From: an uncultured Collinsella sp.
Lineage (GTDB): Bacteria; Actinomycetota; Coriobacteriia; Coriobacteriales; Coriobacteriaceae
Direction of reading: 5' to 3'
Assembly: GCA_902494855.1 (NCBI GenBank)
Contig: CABUVC010000061.1
Location: forward strand, 1-8,842
DNA: 8,842 bases
Position 1 is the first letter of the stretch. The number at the start of each line of letters is the position of its first letter. The notes beneath the pieces are model-generated. The model did no database searches, was not told where the DNA came from, and worked only from the letters and a program-made list of their open reading frames with translations. This document shows positions 6,298-8,842 of the stretch, in pieces. Position numbers and translations under genes: made by a program.

Positions 6298-6543
6298 TTA
6301 CTCGGCTGCCTCGTCAGCAGCGGCCTCGCTCTGGGTGATGTAGGCCGCCTCGGCAACCATGTCGTCGACATTAGCCTTGGCCTGCTCGACCATGTCCTGG
6401 TAGCCGTTCTTGATGCGCATGCCGCACGCGATACCCTGCACGCAGGCGTTCTTTACCGGAGCGCTGGTGAGCAGCTTGATGCCAGCCGTACCAAGCAGAA
6501 AACCGCCACCGACAAGCAGGGTGTTGAACGTGGACTTCTTCAT
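6298..6543 (-). CDS. Small PacL-like / DUF6110-like membrane protein
   Basis: An 81-aa protein. The ATG at 6543 is chosen because AAAGGGAGAG precedes it at good spacing; the frame stays open upstream to 6603, but that part has no such site. Residues about 5-25 form a glycine-rich transmembrane helix (TLLVGGGFLLGTAGIKLLTS). A conserved-looking PVKNACVQGIACGMRIKNG segment follows, then a charged helix with AEAAYI and an Ala/Glu-rich tail. It lies 18 nt before the P-type ATPase. In Mycobacterium, small membrane proteins of the PacL/DUF1490 type are encoded beside CtpC, CtpG and CtpV; PacL1 scaffolds and stabilises CtpC. The layout here (helix, PVK-type segment, alanine/glutamate helix, adjacent CtpC-like pump) matches that plan. 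The histidine/aspartate metal-binding tail of PacL1 is absent. I recall the DUF6110 name for such gut-bacterial proteins, but could not check it. Confidence 0.8.
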   Translation of the reverse strand: MKKSTFNTLLVGGGFLLGTAGIKLLTSAPVKNACVQGIACGMRIKNGYQDMVEQAKANVDDMVAEAAYITQSEAAADEAAE

Positions 6544-6634
6544 GATGTCTCTCCCTTTTGCCGCATTGGACGCGGCATGGTGCCTCAGCACCCGAGTAAA
6601 CAAGTTTGCTCGAGCACGCTTTTGAAATATCTCA

Positions 6635-6671
6635 ATTTTATCTAACTATCTAGGTCAGCCATGGCTAACCT
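6635..6671 (-). promoter_or_regulatory. Operator-like palindrome over the ATPase operon promoter
   Basis: Positions 6652-6671 read AGGTCAGCCATGGCTAACCT, a 20-bp palindrome with a single non-matching pair. Its half-site AGGTTAG (minus strand) equals the half-site of DtxR/IdeR-type iron boxes, but the spacing between halves is 6 bp instead of 1. A -10-like TAAAAT lies at 6640-6635 on the minus strand. Its -35 region would fall inside the palindrome, so a bound regulator would block or remodel this promoter. The site is about 110 bp before the small-protein start codon. The regulator is not in the window. Confidence 0.55.
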
Positions 6672-6712
6672 TTTGAAAATTAACGATGCGGAGTAACCGA
6701 TTGTCAATGTGA

Positions 6713-6731
6713 CAAAGGGACTGTCCCTTTG
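6713..6731. repeat. Short perfect palindrome after the ABC transporter gene
   Basis: CAAAGGGAC (6713-6721) and GTCCCTTTG (6723-6731) flank a single base. As RNA this would be a tight hairpin of about 8 bp. It begins 8 nt past the stop of the ABC transporter gene. No T-run follows on the minus strand, so it may be a weak terminator, an mRNA 3'-end stabiliser, or a dispersed palindromic repeat. Confidence 0.5.
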
Positions 6732-6738
6732 CCCCTTC

Positions 6739-8496
6739 TTACAACTGCCAGGTAGCTGCTTCCTTTTGCAGCGCCACCATGCGGGCGAATTCTCCACCTG
6801 CCGCCTTGAGCTGCGCCGGAGTGCCCTGCTCGGCAACCACACCATCCTTGAGTACAACGATTTTGTCGGCATTTTCCACCGTACGCATACGGTGGGCAAT
6901 AACGATAACCGTCTTACCTGCAAGCAGACGGGAGAGCGCCTGCTGAACCACGGTCTCGTTCTCCACATCCAAGCTCGCCGTCGCCTCGTCCAACAGCACG
7001 ATAGGCGCGTCTTTGAGCAGCGCACGGGCGATAGAGATGCGCTGGCGCTCACCGCCGGACAGCTTGGAGCCGTTCTCGCCGATCATGGTGTCATAGCCCT
7101 GCGGCATGCGGCTCACAAACTCGTCGCAGTTGGCGGCACGCGCGGCAGCAAGCACTTCCTCATCGGTGGCATCGCGACGACCAAGACGGATGTTTCCCAT
7201 CACCGTGTCGTCAAAGAGCAGCACGTCTTGGAACACAATGGCGTAGTCGCGCAGCAACACCTCGGGATCCACGCTCGCAACATCCACGCCGCCCACGGTG
7301 ACCGTGCCTTCGGTGGCGTCCCAAAAGCGCGCGGCCAGGCGGCTCACCGTAGACTTGCCGGAACCCGAAGGACCGACCAGTGCCGTAACTTCGCCTTCCT
7401 TGGCGGTAAAGCTCACGTCGGTAAGAACTTTCTCGCCGGCGCGGCCGTCCTCGCCCGCACCATAGCCAAATGCCACGTGATCGAACACCACATCGTGGCC
7501 TACGGGCTCAAACTGCTCGCTGCCCCGCGCCACGGGCTCTTCCATGATGGAACGCATGCGCTTGGCCGACGACTCGGCGGCAAACAGCTCGGACATCAGC
7601 ATCAGCGCCTGATCAAAGGGCGCATAGATGCGGCTCACCATAAGCAGGAAGGCAAACATCATCAAAAAGTCGACCTGGCCGGAGGCGACCATCGCGGCGC
7701 CCGTGACCAACGTGGTGGCAATCCCCAGGCGCAGGATGGCAAAGGCGGAGTTGACCAAAAGCCCATTGGCGAGCTCGCCCTTGGTGGTCTCGCGCTCCTC
7801 GGCATCGATCACGGCGTTGAGCCCCTCAAGATAATGAGCCTCCTGGTTGGTGGCGCGGATCTCGCGCACGCAGTCGAGCGTCTCCTGGATCGCCTCGGTA
7901 ACCTTGACCTTCTCGGCACGCACATGGTCGAACACCGGGGTCATGGGGCCGCGTGTCAGATACAGCACGGCAAAGGCCACGGGCACGCTCCAAAACGCCG
8001 CGATCGCCAGCTGCCAGCAAAAGAACAGCGACGCCACGAACACAATGGCGCTTGCGATGATGGCACCCCAAAGCTCTCCCAGCACGTGGCTGTAGGCGTG
8101 CTCCATGGCCTGGACGTCGCCCATGATGGTCTCGGTTAAATCGGCCAGATCACGACGGCCAAAAAACGACAGCGGCAGCTTGCGCAAGCGCTCGGCAATC
8201 TCCATACGCTGCTTGCCGCACTCCTCGTAAAAGATGCAGTAGGTGTAGTAATACTGCTGCCAGTTAGCGGCAAAGAGCAACACGAAAAAGACCAGGAGGC
8301 CGCCCACAATCGGCAGGGCATCCGGCAGGTCGGCACCGGTGGCGAGATGTTCGACAAAACCGGCCATGACCAGGAACAATAAGCCCATGCCGGCCATGGT
8401 AATGAGATTGGTGAGCGCGGTCCAGAAAATGCCGCGTTTTACGCCGGCGACGCCTTTATCGGATAGGAAATACTTCTTTTGGAATGAGGCGAACAT
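6739..8496 (-). CDS. ABC exporter half-transporter (permease-ATPase fusion), IrtB-like
   Basis: Type IV (exporter-fold) half-transporter of 585 aa. An N-terminal membrane domain with about six helices spans roughly 20-315, and a C-terminal ATPase domain spans roughly 335-585. ATPase motifs are intact: Walker A GPSGSGKST (375-383), Q-loop Gln423, signature LSGGERQ (479-485), Walker B with catalytic DE (503-504), and H-loop His535. The stretch LRKLPLSFFGRRDLADLTETIMGD (104-127) resembles IrtB-like siderophore transporters and related pairs. The start ATG (8496) abuts the stop of the upstream ABC gene with no gap, and its Shine-Dalgarno (AAGGGAGG) lies inside that gene, so the two are coupled and probably form a heterodimer. 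The substrate is unknown: siderophore or metal chelate by analogy, drug or peptide as alternatives. Confidence 0.93.
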   Translation of the reverse strand: MFASFQKKYFLSDKGVAGVKRGIFWTALTNLITMAGMGLLFLVMAGFVEHLATGADLPDALPIVGGLLVFFVLLFAANWQQYYYTYCIFYEECGKQRMEIAERLRKLPLSFFGRRDLADLTETIMGDVQAMEHAYSHVLGELWGAIIASAIVFVASLFFCWQLAIAAFWSVPVAFAVLYLTRGPMTPVFDHVRAEKVKVTEAIQETLDCVREIRATNQEAHYLEGLNAVIDAEERETTKGELANGLLVNSAFAILRLGIATTLVTGAAMVASGQVDFLMMFAFLLMVSRIYAPFDQALMLMSELFAAESSAKRMRSIMEEPVARGSEQFEPVGHDVVFDHVAFGYGAGEDGRAGEKVLTDVSFTAKEGEVTALVGPSGSGKSTVSRLAARFWDATEGTVTVGGVDVASVDPEVLLRDYAIVFQDVLLFDDTVMGNIRLGRRDATDEEVLAAARAANCDEFVSRMPQGYDTMIGENGSKLSGGERQRISIARALLKDAPIVLLDEATASLDVENETVVQQALSRLLAGKTVIVIAHRMRTVENADKIVVLKDGVVAEQGTPAQLKAAGGEFARMVALQKEAATWQL

Positions 8497-8842
8497 TTAG
8501 GCCTCGCCTCCCTTCGCGGCGGCGACATCCGCGGCCGCAGCAGTGATCTTCCAGCTCGCGGCCTGTTCGTATTCGGCCCACATCTTGGCATACAGACCCT
8601 CTAGGGACAGCAACTCGGCATGGGTACCCGACTCCTGCACGCTGCCCTGGTTGAGCACCACGATTTGGTCTGCGCCCACCACGGTCGAAAGCCGGTGCGC
8701 AATCATAATGACCGTGCGGCCCGCCGCCAGCTTGCTAAAGGCGCGCTGGATGAGCGCCTCGTTCTCGGGATCGGCAAACGCCGTGGCCTCATCGAGCACC
8801 ACGATAGGTGCGTCTTTAAGAATCGCGCGGGCGAGTGCCACG
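8497..8842 (-). CDS. ABC exporter half-transporter, C-terminal part only, IrtA-like
   Basis: The end of a second ABC ATPase domain, 114 residues before the stop. The rest continues beyond the right edge, and the window opens just after where the LSGGQ signature should be. Visible are ALARAILKDAP, Walker B VVLDEATAFADPENE, and the H-loop IAHRLSTV, followed by an Ala-rich C-terminal tail. The D-loop wording FADPENE, in place of the common SLDxxTE, is typical of IrtA-type partners in IrtAB-like heterodimers. It is the first gene of the pair, and its last codons carry the ribosome binding site of the next gene. The catalytic glutamate after Walker B is present, so this ATPase site is probably active on its own half. 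Membrane topology cannot be judged from this fragment. Confidence 0.9.
   Translation of the reverse strand, partial: VALARAILKDAPIVVLDEATAFADPENEALIQRAFSKLAAGRTVIMIAHRLSTVVGADQIVVLNQGSVQESGTHAELLSLEGLYAKMWAEYEQAASWKITAAAADVAAAKGGEA

Noticed and set aside
6544..6603. Longer start (101 aa) for the PacL-like protein
   Set aside because: The added MFTRVLRHHAASNAAKGRD segment has no ribosome binding site, while ATG at 6543 has AAAGGGAGAG at proper spacing and begins with a typical MKK before the membrane helix.
4534..6645. 703-codon open frame on the plus strand opposite the P-type ATPase
   Set aside because: It is an antisense shadow caused by GC-rich third positions. It has no domain logic, is rich in His/Arg/Leu, has no ribosome binding site, and the opposite strand carries an intact P-type ATPase.
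6709..8139. 476-codon open frame on the plus strand opposite the ABC transporter
   Set aside because: Antisense shadow of a gene with complete ABC motifs; the composition is His/Gly/Gln-rich and unlike a real protein.

Overview
The window looks like chromosomal DNA of a GC-rich gut actinobacterium, most likely class Coriobacteriia and possibly Collinsella. This rests on high G+C with strong third-position bias, good Shine-Dalgarno sites, an S9/L13 pair of actinobacterial type, a CtpC-like P-type ATPase and an IrtAB-like ABC exporter pair. The genus is an inference from the style of the proteins; no database search was possible. Nearly everything is on the minus strand.

Layout from left to right. 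(1) 1-1000: the ribosomal protein operon rplM-rpsI (minus) with a clear sigma-70-type promoter and a short leader that folds into a hairpin. (2) 1058-1936: a patatin-like serine hydrolase (minus). (3) 1937-2502: a non-coding stretch of two repeat systems. One is a 62-bp-period array of hairpin-forming units. The other is a pair of 52-bp direct repeats exactly 200 bp apart, each carrying a 17-nt copy of the neighbouring tmRNA T-arm in inverted orientation. (4) 2503-2908: a complete tmRNA gene (ssrA, minus) with a readable 13-codon tag and its own terminator. (5) 3148-3582: an unrecognised acidic 144-aa protein, the only plus-strand gene, ending at a hairpin shared with the convergent PIN-domain gene. 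(6) 3641-6671: a metal-related cluster (minus). In transcription order it has an operator-like palindrome over the promoter, a small PacL/DUF6110-like membrane protein, a CtpC-like P1B-type ATPase with a non-canonical YSC metal site, a strong terminator, and a PIN-domain protein whose start sits in that terminator's T-run. (7) 6739-8842: two adjoining half-transporter genes of an ABC heterodimer resembling mycobacterial IrtA/IrtB, the upstream one cut by the window edge.

The right half reads as envelope and metal homeostasis. The small protein and the P-type ATPase form a tight two-gene unit, analogous to the mycobacterial PacL1-CtpC pair, under a palindrome reminiscent of DtxR/MntR-family operators. 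The upstream IrtAB-like transporter may belong to the same metal theme. The most unusual items are this PacL-like/ATPase unit with its altered transmembrane metal motif, the tandem hairpin array, and the inverted tmRNA T-arm copies.
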